Virus record (IMG/VR): IMGVR_UViG_3300025698_000020
Span: 1 to 38,089 of that record
Reading direction: 5' to 3' (one strand)
Length of the DNA stretch: 38,089 bases
Origin: a virus
Shown here piece by piece: positions 6,497-13,466 of this stretch (position 1 is the first letter of the stretch; each line of letters starts with the position of its first letter). Under the pieces are notes generated by a model that was given only the letters and a program-made list of their open reading frames with translations, searched no databases and was not told the origin of the DNA. A program made the position numbers and the translations under genes.

Positions 6497-7336
6497 ATGA
6501 CCTTCCCACACATCACTGTTGCAACCGCAAAGAGCGTCATAGCCTACTCCGACAAGGGGACTGATTGTCGACTGGTTGAGTTCTTTGCCGAGATCAAGAA
6601 AACTATTCCCTTGGCCCATCTCGTTCCGTTCACCTCACGTTCTGGCTATCTCTACGTTGAGGGTGAACTATATGTTCGGGGCACCTTGGAGGTGTCGTCA
6701 AAAGTTAGAGATGGCACGTTGGTCAACACCTACATTATCCATTCTCGCCAAATCCGCAGGTTCCGTAATCGGGACCACAAGATGCAGCACGCCAAGGAGA
6801 GCATCAACCTGAAGACCGCTGTAAAGTCAGCCAAGCAGTTTATGACGGCATATTCCGTGGGGGATAAGGCAAGAGTCCATAGAAATCAAATAAAAACCAA
6901 AATGGCAGAGGTTGAACGCGAGGTTAGTTACGAAAAGAGAAATGTGGCTAGGGACCTCGGACTTAACATTATGATTACCGCAGACACCCCGGTGATCCAA
7001 GAGCTCAGGAGACTTGTTGACATGGGGCACGAGTTCGTTGACCCCTCAATGACCGGCAGATTGAACTCTTACTTTAAAAAACTGGACGAACACAAAACCC
7101 TCTTACTTGAAACGCCGAGTGTGACATACGTTTACCTTGGTGACTACTGTTACGAGACTGCCTCTATGTCAGACAAGGCCACCTTCTTGTATCCGAACAG
7201 TGCGTATTATTCGGCAGAAAAACTACCCGAGCCCATAAAGGGACGCCTCGCGGTGTTATCAATTCTGGAAGACGGAAACTTCGTCCATGGGGTTGGGGGC
7301 CGTATCAACGATAAGGAATATTATGTCGTGGAATAG
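6497..7336 (+). CDS. Unknown phage protein with C-terminal module shared with next gene
   Basis: A 279-residue protein. The ATG at 6497 follows AGAGGATA; longer in-frame starts would run back into the previous gene. The N-terminal third is beta-rich, the middle is a basic, helical segment. The last 45 residues share a pattern with the next gene: LP, then LAVL, GVG, RIN and an aromatic/hydrophobic end, so the module seems duplicated. Function unknown. The last 14 bp overlap the start of the next gene. Confidence 0.72.
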   Translation: MTFPHITVATAKSVIAYSDKGTDCRLVEFFAEIKKTIPLAHLVPFTSRSGYLYVEGELYVRGTLEVSSKVRDGTLVNTYIIHSRQIRRFRNRDHKMQHAKESINLKTAVKSAKQFMTAYSVGDKARVHRNQIKTKMAEVEREVSYEKRNVARDLGLNIMITADTPVIQELRRLVDMGHEFVDPSMTGRLNSYFKKLDEHKTLLLETPSVTYVYLGDYCYETASMSDKATFLYPNSAYYSAEKLPEPIKGRLAVLSILEDGNFVHGVGGRINDKEYYVVE

Positions 7337-7580
7337 TGACGATAAGACTTATCGTGTGACTGTAGATAGAGGCACGAAAGTAACCAATGTGGTATGTATT
7401 GGCATGGATGCGATTGACTCTGAGTTGGAGGGGGTCTACCTTGATACTTCTCACTTACCAGACTGGGTTCAACGCAAACTTGCCGTGCTCGCCATGACTG
7501 ATCCTAAGCCTCCGCCCAATCAGATCGACGGTGTGGGGGTCAGAATAAACGAAGATACTTTTTGGATATACCATGAATAG
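7323..7580 (+). CDS. Unknown protein, stand-alone copy of the shared C-terminal module
   Basis: An 85-residue protein starting at an ATG preceded by AAGGA inside the end of the previous gene. It has a short beta-rich N-terminus, then the pattern shared with its neighbour: LPDWVQRKLAVLA, a Pro-rich loop, and GVGVRINEDTFWIY. I infer tandem duplication of one domain and later divergence. The stop codon directly abuts AGGAGG of the nuclease gene. Function unknown. Confidence 0.7.
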   Translation: MSWNSDDKTYRVTVDRGTKVTNVVCIGMDAIDSELEGVYLDTSHLPDWVQRKLAVLAMTDPKPPPNQIDGVGVRINEDTFWIYHE

Positions 7581-7589
7581 GAGGTGCGT

Positions 7590-7886
7590 ATGGCATCAAC
7601 ACCAGAAGCGAAGGTGAAGAAGGTTGCGATTACCAAACTTAAAGGCCTCGGGGCATACTTCTTCCCCCCCGTAACGGGGGGTTACGGAAGTAGTGGCGTC
7701 CCAGATATTGTCGGGTGCTACCGAGGACTGTTTTTCGGAATGGAGTGTAAGGCTGGAAAGAACAAGCCAACTCCGCTGCAACAGAAGAACCTTGACGACA
7801 TCGCCGCTGCAGGAGGTCTTGCCTTGGTGATCAACGAAGAAAACATGAACGAGGTTAGTGATCTACTAACCTCAGCAACACAATAA
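7590..7886 (+). CDS. VRR-NUC domain nuclease
   Basis: A 98-residue PD-(D/E)XK-fold nuclease of the VRR-NUC type. Visible motif: G36-V-P-D39 followed by E52-C-K54, with the QQKNL helix after it, matching the catalytic D...E-x-K core. Such stand-alone phage VRR-NUC proteins are thought to act as structure-specific nucleases, such as Holliday-junction resolvases, during replication or packaging. The ATG at 7590 is preferred over the GTG at 7584 because AGGAGG ends five bases before it. Palindrome site h covers codons near the 3' end. Confidence 0.9.
   Translation: MASTPEAKVKKVAITKLKGLGAYFFPPVTGGYGSSGVPDIVGCYRGLFFGMECKAGKNKPTPLQQKNLDDIAAAGGLALVINEENMNEVSDLLTSATQ
7854..7870. promoter_or_regulatory. 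Palindrome site h, GTTAG-N7-CTAAC with 8-bp arms
   Basis: Spacer TGATCTA; arms extend to a perfect 8 bp (GAGGTTAG and CTAACCTC, 7851-7873). It overlaps the 3' end of the nuclease gene and lies 29 bp before the next start. It is the rightmost copy found in the window. Confidence 0.75.
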
Positions 7887-7898
7887 AGGAATGAGACA

Positions 7899-8405
7899 AT
7901 GCAAGAGACAACAGTTTTCGTATCCCACATCAGTGATCAAGGCGTGGGCTTTGGTATAAACGCAAGCACGGGTGAGAATGTATATATCCACCCCAAGTTT
8001 GTTAAGGACAACAACATGGATGTTGGCAACCAGTTCAACACCACGGTGATCCCGAACTCACCAGAACTTCGCAGCAAGACACCTTGGATGGTAATGTCCG
8101 TGTCAGGTTTGGTTGAGAAGGTGCCGACAACTGAGAGCCGTAAGCCACGGAACTCCCACTCGGCAGCTGCTGAATTTGACATCACGGTTCTCGAGGAGCT
8201 CAGAAAGTTCACATTCACATCAACCATGGAGCTTGCTGCGTGTATGTCTGAGGACTCAGCCAAGGTTCACAACTCTCTCAGCAGACTCCACGAAGACGGC
8301 AAGTGTGCTCGCGCCAAGGTTTTCCGCAAGGGTGATCAGAAGATGGCATCGTTTGTTCTGTGGGCGGAGGACACCAATGACTTCTTGTCAGGAGACGAGT
8401 CGTGA
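7899..8405 (+). CDS. OB/cold-shock-like plus winged-helix-like protein
   Basis: A 168-residue protein with ATG after AAAGGAATG. Residues 1-70 look like a small OB/cold-shock type beta barrel: FVSHISDQGVGFGI, then ENVYIHP, then a basic WMVMSV strand. After a Ser/Pro-rich linker, residues about 92-155 form a helix-turn-helix style domain (ITVLEELRKF, MELAACMSEDSAKVHNSLSRL) with a beta wing. I infer a nucleic-acid-binding protein, perhaps a transcriptional or mRNA regulator. The assignment rests on pattern only. GTGA overlap with the next gene. Confidence 0.6.
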   Translation: MQETTVFVSHISDQGVGFGINASTGENVYIHPKFVKDNNMDVGNQFNTTVIPNSPELRSKTPWMVMSVSGLVEKVPTTESRKPRNSHSAAAEFDITVLEELRKFTFTSTMELAACMSEDSAKVHNSLSRLHEDGKCARAKVFRKGDQKMASFVLWAEDTNDFLSGDES

Positions 8406-8575
8406 GTGCAGCACTCCTTATATACGGCATGGGGGCAGCGGCTATGTATTTCGCTATTATTGATCTGGCCAAGAACTATGGTGCGCACGTGACCACATGG
8501 GACACCTGTGTGACTTGGCCATACATCTTCCTCTATTTGTCCTTCTATGGGCTGGTCGATCACGTAACCCAATGA
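8402..8575 (+). CDS. Small two-helix membrane protein, GTG start
   Basis: A 57-residue protein starting at GTG that overlaps the previous stop (GTGA). It has two hydrophobic segments, residues about 3-20 (Ala/Met/Tyr-rich) and about 39-52 (WPYIFLYLSFYGLV), joined by a polar loop, so it is likely an inner-membrane protein with both ends on the same side. Function unknown; superinfection exclusion or host membrane take-over are possible but unsupported. Its composition is far from random and the overlap is typical of this operon. Confidence 0.6.
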   Translation: MSAALLIYGMGAAAMYFAIIDLAKNYGAHVTTWDTCVTWPYIFLYLSFYGLVDHVTQ

Positions 8576-8593
8576 CGCAAGACGGAGAATGAC

Positions 8594-8710
8594 ATGACTG
8601 GCGCACAGGTTGAACAGCGGAGTAGATCGCAGGGGGGCACGCCTTACCTGCAAACCTGCGCGACTGGAGGTGGAGGACGGGTTCTGGGGCTATGTTGCGC
8701 CCCTGTGTGA
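8594..8710 (+). CDS. Doubtful 38-residue ORF in an ambiguous region
   Basis: The ATG has a good ribosome-binding site (GGAG seven bases upstream), but the product is Gly/Cys-rich and does not look like a stable domain. All three + frames are open in 8625-8700. It ends at a TGA that overlaps an ATG of the next reading frame (TGATG at 8708-8712). It may be a leader peptide, or a frame change could be present. Low confidence. Confidence 0.3.
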   Translation: MTGAQVEQRSRSQGGTPYLQTCATGGGGRVLGLCCAPV

Positions 8711-8988
8711 TGGAGACGCGGCACCTGCACCATACGCTCGTGATGGTATGGCACCATGTAATGCCAGAGGCCGCTCGTGTGCGACCCTATTATAGAGCGT
8801 ATAGTTTCGGACCTTTCTATAGCGAGGCGTATATGCGTCAATCGGTAACGGTGATGGGTGCCGAGTTGTCCAGTCGATACGACTTATCCCGAACGCAGGC
8901 GGCAGAGTTAGCCGCCATGAGCGAGTACTTGAGGGGCGAGCAGCCTCGTGTGGGTATGCAGAAAAGAATCAAAGGAGAAACAGAATGA
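8692..8988 (+). CDS. Unknown small protein, start uncertain
   Basis: Up to 98 residues; possible starts at 8692, 8710 (overlapping the preceding stop) or internal ATGs down to 8833. The N-terminal part is rich in His, Met and Val, the middle in Tyr/Phe/Arg, and the C-terminal third is a clear charged helix pair (SRYDLSRTQAAELAAMSEYL), which is the most protein-like section. The gene ends in AAAGGAGAAACAGAATGA, giving an ATGA overlap with the following gene. Function unknown. Confidence 0.5.
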   Translation: MLRPCVMETRHLHHTLVMVWHHVMPEAARVRPYYRAYSFGPFYSEAYMRQSVTVMGAELSSRYDLSRTQAAELAAMSEYLRGEQPRVGMQKRIKGETE

Positions 8989-9161
8989 CCAAACAACAAG
9001 AACTCGACGACCTTAAAGACGCAGTGGCAAGCTGGCGCAAGCAGCGCGACGAGTTGTCAGCCAAGTATCAGGGGGTCCGCCCGTCATACGTCAGCACCGA
9101 TCTGGCAATACTGGAAGAGCGCATTCAGCGCTATGTGGCACAGATTAAGGAGATGGAATAA
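8985..9161 (+). CDS. Small coiled-coil protein
   Basis: A 58-residue charged helical protein with two amphipathic helices (residues about 3-28 and 38-58) joined by a short Gly-Val-Arg-Pro turn. ATG follows AAAGGAG and overlaps the previous stop; its TAA overlaps the ATG of the dCTP deaminase gene (TAATG). The tight coupling supports a real gene. Function unknown. Confidence 0.65.
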   Translation: MTKQQELDDLKDAVASWRKQRDELSAKYQGVRPSYVSTDLAILEERIQRYVAQIKEME

Positions 9162-9607
9162 TGATTATCAACCAACGTGAACTGAGAGACGCTCAACCGC
9201 TTAGACCTCTCATGGAAGAAAAGATGAAGAGCAATGGTGTGAGTTACGGCATGTCAGAGGCGGGCTATGATGTTCGTATCAAGCAAGATGTTCTGCTTCA
9301 TCCGTTCAAACGATTCTCTCTTACCAGCACATTCGAGTATTTCCACATGCCTGACAATCTCGTGGCTATCGTCCATGACAAGTCCACTTGGGCTCGCCGA
9401 GGGCTATCTGTGTTCAACACGGTGATCGAGCCCGGATGGAGGGGTTGGCTCACGCTTGAGCTTGTGTATCACGGGTGGAAGCCGCTCTACGTGCCTGCTG
9501 GAACTGGTATCGCACAGTGCATTTTCCATGAAGTAGTCACCCCTGTCCAATACGACGGGAAGTATCAGAACCAAGAAAACAAACCAGTCGGAGCGATTAG
9601 AGCATGA
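9161..9607 (+). CDS. dcd: dCTP deaminase (Dcd/dUTPase family)
   Basis: A 148-residue enzyme that deaminates dCTP to dUTP on the way to dTTP, in the cytoplasm, as a trimer in known members. Family motifs are present: GYDVRI (35-40), HDKSTWARRGL (72-82), a GWRGWLTLEL strand with the expected catalytic Glu at 100, GIAQCIF (116-122) and the C-terminal YDGKYQNQ lid (131-138). Some family members also hydrolyse dUTP, and sequence alone does not separate these. It supplies precursors for phage replication. ATGA overlap with the next gene. Confidence 0.9.
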   Translation: MIINQRELRDAQPLRPLMEEKMKSNGVSYGMSEAGYDVRIKQDVLLHPFKRFSLTSTFEYFHMPDNLVAIVHDKSTWARRGLSVFNTVIEPGWRGWLTLELVYHGWKPLYVPAGTGIAQCIFHEVVTPVQYDGKYQNQENKPVGAIRA

Positions 9608-10035
9608 CACCGAAACAAGAAGGCATATGGGCCTACATCGTAAAGAACCCCACAGCCCCCCTATCAAAAGTGGCGAGAGCAACCCGTAGTTCGCCCAGCT
9701 ACGTGCACAGCCTGAAATCAAAGATCGGGACGCCGAATGAGGTGTTCGAGAAGGAAGCCAAGGCTGCGAAAGTGACACGAGCGTCCATCCTCGACACGGC
9801 CAAAGCATACGTCACCAAAGACCGCGCGGCTGACCATGGGGATATGGAAGACAACTTCGCCGTTATCGGGAAATACTGGTCTGTCCACCTCGGCGTTACC
9901 GTTACGGCAGTGGACGTGGCGGTCATGATGACTCTCCTGAAAGCCGCTCGGATCAAGTCCAATCCAGCCCACCAAGACAACTGGGTTGACGGTGCGGGCT
10001 ACATGGCCTGCGGTGGGGAGATCGCAGCGAAATGA
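9604..10035 (+). CDS. HTH plus DUF6378-like protein
   Basis: A 143-residue protein. Residues 1-40 look like a winged-helix or HTH module (IWAYIVKNPTAPLSKVARATRSS). Residues about 60-143 match, from memory, the phage domain DUF6378: a helical ILDTA...RAADHGDMEDNFAVIGKYW stretch, then VAVMMTLLKAARI and a conserved DNWVDGAGYMACG end. The acidic helical pattern recalls MazG-like pyrophosphohydrolases, which would suit its place next to dcd, but this is inference. It overlaps both neighbours by ATGA. Confidence 0.7.
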   Translation: MTPKQEGIWAYIVKNPTAPLSKVARATRSSPSYVHSLKSKIGTPNEVFEKEAKAAKVTRASILDTAKAYVTKDRAADHGDMEDNFAVIGKYWSVHLGVTVTAVDVAVMMTLLKAARIKSNPAHQDNWVDGAGYMACGGEIAAK

Positions 10036-10430
10036 CAGGTAAGAAAAGAGTCCTACCGAAGCTAAAGGACACGAGCGTTCAGGTTTTGGATATGTACAAA
10101 TCGGGAATGCTTCAAAAAGACATCGCGGACCGTATGGGTATGAAATACACCCGTGTAGCTGGGATCATTTGGCGAGCTAGGCAGAGGGGTGAACTGGATA
10201 ACCCCCGTGCAAACATGCCACCTGAAAAGCGTTTGGCTTTGAACATACGTGCCCGTTTCAAACTGATAGGGTCTGTCAAGAAGGCCATGTTGAACTCTAT
10301 GACGCCTGAGTCCTTTGAACACATGCTCACACAGGCTGATCGAGGGGGTTACGAAAACATATCAGAGTATCTGATAGACCTCGCAGTTGATGAATATTTT
10401 AAGGAGAATAAAAATGCAGATAATGGTTGA
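10032..10430 (+). CDS. HTH DNA-binding protein
   Basis: A 132-residue basic protein with a helix-turn-helix of the sigma-r4/LuxR style at residues about 15-45 (VLDMYKSGMLQKDIADRMGMKYTRVAGIIW region). The middle is Arg/Lys-rich and the C-terminal half is helical and acidic at the end. Probably a transcriptional regulator or replication accessory factor; it is also a candidate for binding the dispersed palindrome, though no evidence links them. Starts within an ATGA overlap, and its last codons contain AAGGAG and the ATG of the next short frame. Confidence 0.65.
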   Translation: MTGKKRVLPKLKDTSVQVLDMYKSGMLQKDIADRMGMKYTRVAGIIWRARQRGELDNPRANMPPEKRLALNIRARFKLIGSVKKAMLNSMTPESFEHMLTQADRGGYENISEYLIDLAVDEYFKENKNADNG

Positions 10431-10491
10431 TCTTGAGACAATGGGAACACGCTCCGATGCACCTATTGTTGCTATCGGCGGTGAGGAATGA
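10414..10491 (+). pseudogene. Remnant of a DnaQ-type 3'-5' exonuclease N-terminus
   Basis: A 25-codon frame with a strong AAGGAG. Its product begins MQIMVDLETMGTRSDAPIVA, which is the ExoI motif region of phage DEDD exonucleases normally about 180 residues long, and then ends in Gly-Gly-Glu-Glu-stop. The stop overlaps the polymerase ATG (ATGA). The rest of the enzyme is missing. It looks like a deletion that joined the first codons of an exonuclease gene to the polymerase start; it may persist as a translational leader. Confidence 0.65.
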
Positions 10492-12389
10492 AGACCCCTG
10501 TATCTTTGGACATCGAGGTGTACAAGAATTACTTCTTGGCCTTGTTCATGTTGGAGGATGGTCGTTCGAAACGGTTCGAAATCTTCAATGGGGATACGAG
10601 CAGTTTTGATCCCGAGGCTATTCTGAAGATACTTCAGAATGAAAAGTTTGAGATTGTTACCTTCAACGGTAACAGTTACGACATCCCAATCCTGACCCTT
10701 TCGCTGATAAATCAGAACACTGCACTGCTGAAAAGCGCGAGCAGCAAGATCATCGAGAGGGATATGAAACCTTGGACATTCTACCGTCAGGAGGGTCTGA
10801 AAGCTCCCGACCTCAACCATGTGGACCTGATCGAGGTTGCTCCGTCAATGGTCGGGCTCAAGCTCTACGGGGGACGTCTCGGCAGCAAGAGGTTACAGGA
10901 GCTACCTATCGAGCACACAGCTGAGATAACCCCAGAGCAGGTGCCTATTCTCAGAGAGTATTGTAAGAACGACACTGCCGTAACTTTCGACCTATACAGG
11001 GCGCTCAAGAAGCAGATTGATCTGCGCAGAGTGATGGGTGAGCGCTATGGTCTTGATCTCATGTCAAAGTCAGACGCACAGATTGCTGAGGCTGTTCTAA
11101 AGTCAGAGTATGAGAAGATCACAGGTGGCGCCCCTCAAAAGGTGCCCGCCAAGAGCAGCGTGTTCCGCTACGATCCTCCGAGCTATATCCGTTTCAGCAC
11201 ACCTGTGTTGCAGGATGTGTTCAATACCGTGTGCCAAGCTGACATGGTTATCAAAAAGGACACGGGGCACGTCAAGATGCCCGCTGAAATTCAGAACCTA
11301 AAGATCACCATCGGTGGGAGCACCTACAAGATTGGTATCGGAGGTCTTCACAGTCAAGAGTCAGAGGTCGCACACCACAGCGACGACGAGACAATACTGG
11401 TGGACCGTGATGTGGCGAGCTACTACCCGGCCATGATGTTGAATATGAACATGGAACCCGGCGGCTTTGGGCGCCACTTCAACCCGATCTACAGATCCAT
11501 CTTGGATGAGCGTCTTGAAGCAAAACATGCTGGGGATAAGTCCAAGTCAGACTCTCTAAAGATTGTTCTCAATGGGACGTTCGGTAAGACATCAAGCAAA
11601 TACAGCACATTGTATTCTCCAGACTTTATGATCAGGACAACTCTGTCTGGGCAACTAACTCTGCTCATGCTGATCGAGGCACTTGAGAAGCGATCTATCC
11701 CTGTCGTATCGGCCAACACTGACGGTATCGTTATCGAGTGCCCACGTGACAGGCTCGATGAAGTCAACACCCTGATTGGGAAATGGGAGAAGCACACAGG
11801 GCTCGATACAGAAGAGACAGTGTATAAATCACTCTATTCTCGTGATGTGAACAACTACATTGCTGTGAAGCCCGACGGCACCGTCAAGGGTAAGGGTGTT
11901 TTCGGTCCAGTCACTCTGTCAAAGAACCCGCAGAGTCCGATCTGTCCGTTGGCTGTTATTGAGTACCTAACAAACGGGGTGCCGTTTGACGTAACAATCA
12001 AGGGGTGCACAGACATTTCCATGTTTCTATCGCTGCGCACAGTGACGGGCGGTGCAGTCAAGGATGAGGTTCCACTGGGCAAGGCTATTCGCTGGTATTA
12101 CTCCACGGAAACCTCAACCAACATCACCTATCTCAAGAATGGAAACTCAGTTCCGAAGTCAAAAGGTGCCAAACCTTTGATGGATATACCAGACGAGTTC
12201 CCTAGCGATGTTGACTATGGATGGTATATACGCGAATGTGAGTCCCTTCTCATGGACTTGGGTGCAAAGGAACGGCCCTTTGTAGAAAAGATACCTCGCA
12301 AGAACAGCAAGGCTTGGAAAAACCTCGTTGAGCTCGGGGAGATTGTGGAAAATGATGAAGGGAAATGGGAGTGGGTCGATGTACGATGA
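10488..12389 (+). CDS. Family B DNA polymerase with 3'-5' exonuclease
   Basis: The 633-residue replicative polymerase. The proofreading domain is complete: ExoI D8-I-E10, ExoII N60...D65 (TFNGNSYD), ExoIII Y158-C-K-N-D162. Palm motifs follow: motif A D308-V-A-S-Y-Y-P, motif B K358-x3-N362-G-T-F-G366, motif C N410-T-D412-G. The first Asp of the usual DTD in motif C is Asn, while the second, catalytic one is present; phage members with NTDG are familiar. It is short for family B. Start is fixed by the ATGA overlap with the exonuclease remnant. Confidence 0.93.
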   Translation: MKTPVSLDIEVYKNYFLALFMLEDGRSKRFEIFNGDTSSFDPEAILKILQNEKFEIVTFNGNSYDIPILTLSLINQNTALLKSASSKIIERDMKPWTFYRQEGLKAPDLNHVDLIEVAPSMVGLKLYGGRLGSKRLQELPIEHTAEITPEQVPILREYCKNDTAVTFDLYRALKKQIDLRRVMGERYGLDLMSKSDAQIAEAVLKSEYEKITGGAPQKVPAKSSVFRYDPPSYIRFSTPVLQDVFNTVCQADMVIKKDTGHVKMPAEIQNLKITIGGSTYKIGIGGLHSQESEVAHHSDDETILVDRDVASYYPAMMLNMNMEPGGFGRHFNPIYRSILDERLEAKHAGDKSKSDSLKIVLNGTFGKTSSKYSTLYSPDFMIRTTLSGQLTLLMLIEALEKRSIPVVSANTDGIVIECPRDRLDEVNTLIGKWEKHTGLDTEETVYKSLYSRDVNNYIAVKPDGTVKGKGVFGPVTLSKNPQSPICPLAVIEYLTNGVPFDVTIKGCTDISMFLSLRTVTGGAVKDEVPLGKAIRWYYSTETSTNITYLKNGNSVPKSKGAKPLMDIPDEFPSDVDYGWYIRECESLLMDLGAKERPFVEKIPRKNSKAWKNLVELGEIVENDEGKWEWVDVR

Positions 12390-12468
12390 AGAAAAGAAGG
12401 AGCTGAAAAAGCTCCAAAGAAAACGTTACGATCTTGAGCGCAATCTGCAAAAAATGGAACAGCAATGA
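12379..12468 (+). CDS. 29-residue charged coiled-coil peptide
   Basis: The ATG lies 11 bp inside the polymerase gene. The peptide is almost entirely charged and helical (EEKKELKKLQRKRYDLERN), ending Gln-Gln. Its stop overlaps a nine-codon frame (12465-12494) that in turn overlaps the nuclease start, so these short frames form a chain of coupled starts. It may be a real microprotein. No function known. Confidence 0.45.
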   Translation: MYDEEKKELKKLQRKRYDLERNLQKMEQQ

Positions 12469-12490
12469 TCAAAGAGCTGGGGGTTTCAAA

Positions 12491-13165
12491 ATGAGTAAAG
12501 CAGGCACATGGTCCTTCAGCAGGATCAAGGCATTCGAGCAGTGCCCGAAACAATTCTACCACGAGAAGGTGCTCAAGCAGTATCCTTACGTGGAAACCGA
12601 GGCGATGCGCTACGGCACAGAGTTTCACAAAGCCTGCGAGGATTATATAGGCGATGGCACTCCCATCGACCCGCGATTTGCTTTCATTGAGCCGACCCTC
12701 AAAAGCTTGAACAACAAGAAGGGTAAAAAGATACCCGAACAGAAGCTTGGGTTGACTGCGGATTTGGAGCCGTGTGGATTCTTTGACAGCAATGTATGGT
12801 TCCGCGGAATCGTTGACCTTGTGATCATTGACGAGGACGATGGGGTCGCTTGGATCGTTGATTACAAGACTGGAAAGAACTCCAAGTATGCCGACAAGGG
12901 GCAGCTTGAGCTCATGGCTCTGACAATCTTTGCTCATTATCCACAGGTCAAGACGATCAACGCGGGCCTCCTGTTTGTCATCGCAAAGGACTTCATAAAG
13001 GCGACCTATAGCGTAGACGACAAGGCAAAATTGTGGACCAAGTGGTTGGCCGAATATGGTAAGATGGAAAAGGCGTTTGAGGCAGATGTTTGGAACGCGC
13101 GCCCCTCTGGTCTGTGTCGGCAATACTGCCAAGTGCTAGAGTGCCCCCACAACGGAAGGAACTGA
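12491..13165 (+). CDS. Cas4/RecB-like PD-(D/E)XK nuclease
   Basis: A 224-residue nuclease of the PDDEXK_1 (RecB/Cas4) superfamily. Motifs in order: SRIKAFEQCPKQFY (10-23), FHKACE with H46, GIVDLV with D109, IVDYKTGK with D124 and K126, and QLELMA with Q138. The C-terminus has three cysteines (CRQYCQVLEC), resembling the C-terminal Cys cluster of Cas4/AddB iron-sulphur nucleases, but no N-terminal Cys partner is obvious beyond C18. It is likely a DNA exonuclease used in recombination or replication. Start chosen at 12491, coupled to a short upstream frame. Confidence 0.88.
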   Translation: MSKAGTWSFSRIKAFEQCPKQFYHEKVLKQYPYVETEAMRYGTEFHKACEDYIGDGTPIDPRFAFIEPTLKSLNNKKGKKIPEQKLGLTADLEPCGFFDSNVWFRGIVDLVIIDEDDGVAWIVDYKTGKNSKYADKGQLELMALTIFAHYPQVKTINAGLLFVIAKDFIKATYSVDDKAKLWTKWLAEYGKMEKAFEADVWNARPSGLCRQYCQVLECPHNGRN

Positions 13166-13166
13166 T

Positions 13167-13442
13167 ATGCCATATGTGAACAAACCTCGCCCCTACAAGA
13201 AAGAATACCAACAGCAGAAAGCCCGAGAAGGTGAACACGAGCGCCGTATGGAGCGCCAACGAGCACGGAGGGCGATGGACAAGACAGGCAAAGACGCCAA
13301 CGGCAACGGCAAGGCTGACAAGCGCGAGGGGAAGGACGTGAGCCACAACAAAGCCCTGTCCAAGGGCGGCTCAAACAAAGACGGTGTGCGCATAGAGAGT
13401 TCCTCGAAGAACCGTGCACGTAACTATAAAAAGAAAAAGTAG
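13167..13442 (+). CDS. Basic conserved phage protein, MPYVNKPRPYKKEY type
   Basis: A 91-residue, very basic protein with a pattern I have seen in many phages: VNKPRPYKKEY, then an Arg-rich helix (ERRMERQRARR), a DANGNGKAD loop and a VSHNKALSKGGSNKDGVRIE segment followed by SKNRARN. The second half faintly resembles the His and Asn of an HNH fold, but a complete motif is missing. Probably nucleic-acid binding. It begins one base after the nuclease stop. Confidence 0.72.
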   Translation: MPYVNKPRPYKKEYQQQKAREGEHERRMERQRARRAMDKTGKDANGNGKADKREGKDVSHNKALSKGGSNKDGVRIESSSKNRARNYKKKK

Positions 13443-13466
13443 GTCCACACCTACGCGGAGAACAGA

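Noticed and set aside
11955-11971. Ninth palindrome site in the polymerase gene
   Set aside because: The left arm is GTTAT, one mismatch, and it lies alone; it may be chance or a decayed site.
12215-13132. - strand open frame of about 305 codons
   Set aside because: It lies opposite the polymerase end and the Cas4-like nuclease, both with clear motifs, and has no ribosome-binding site.
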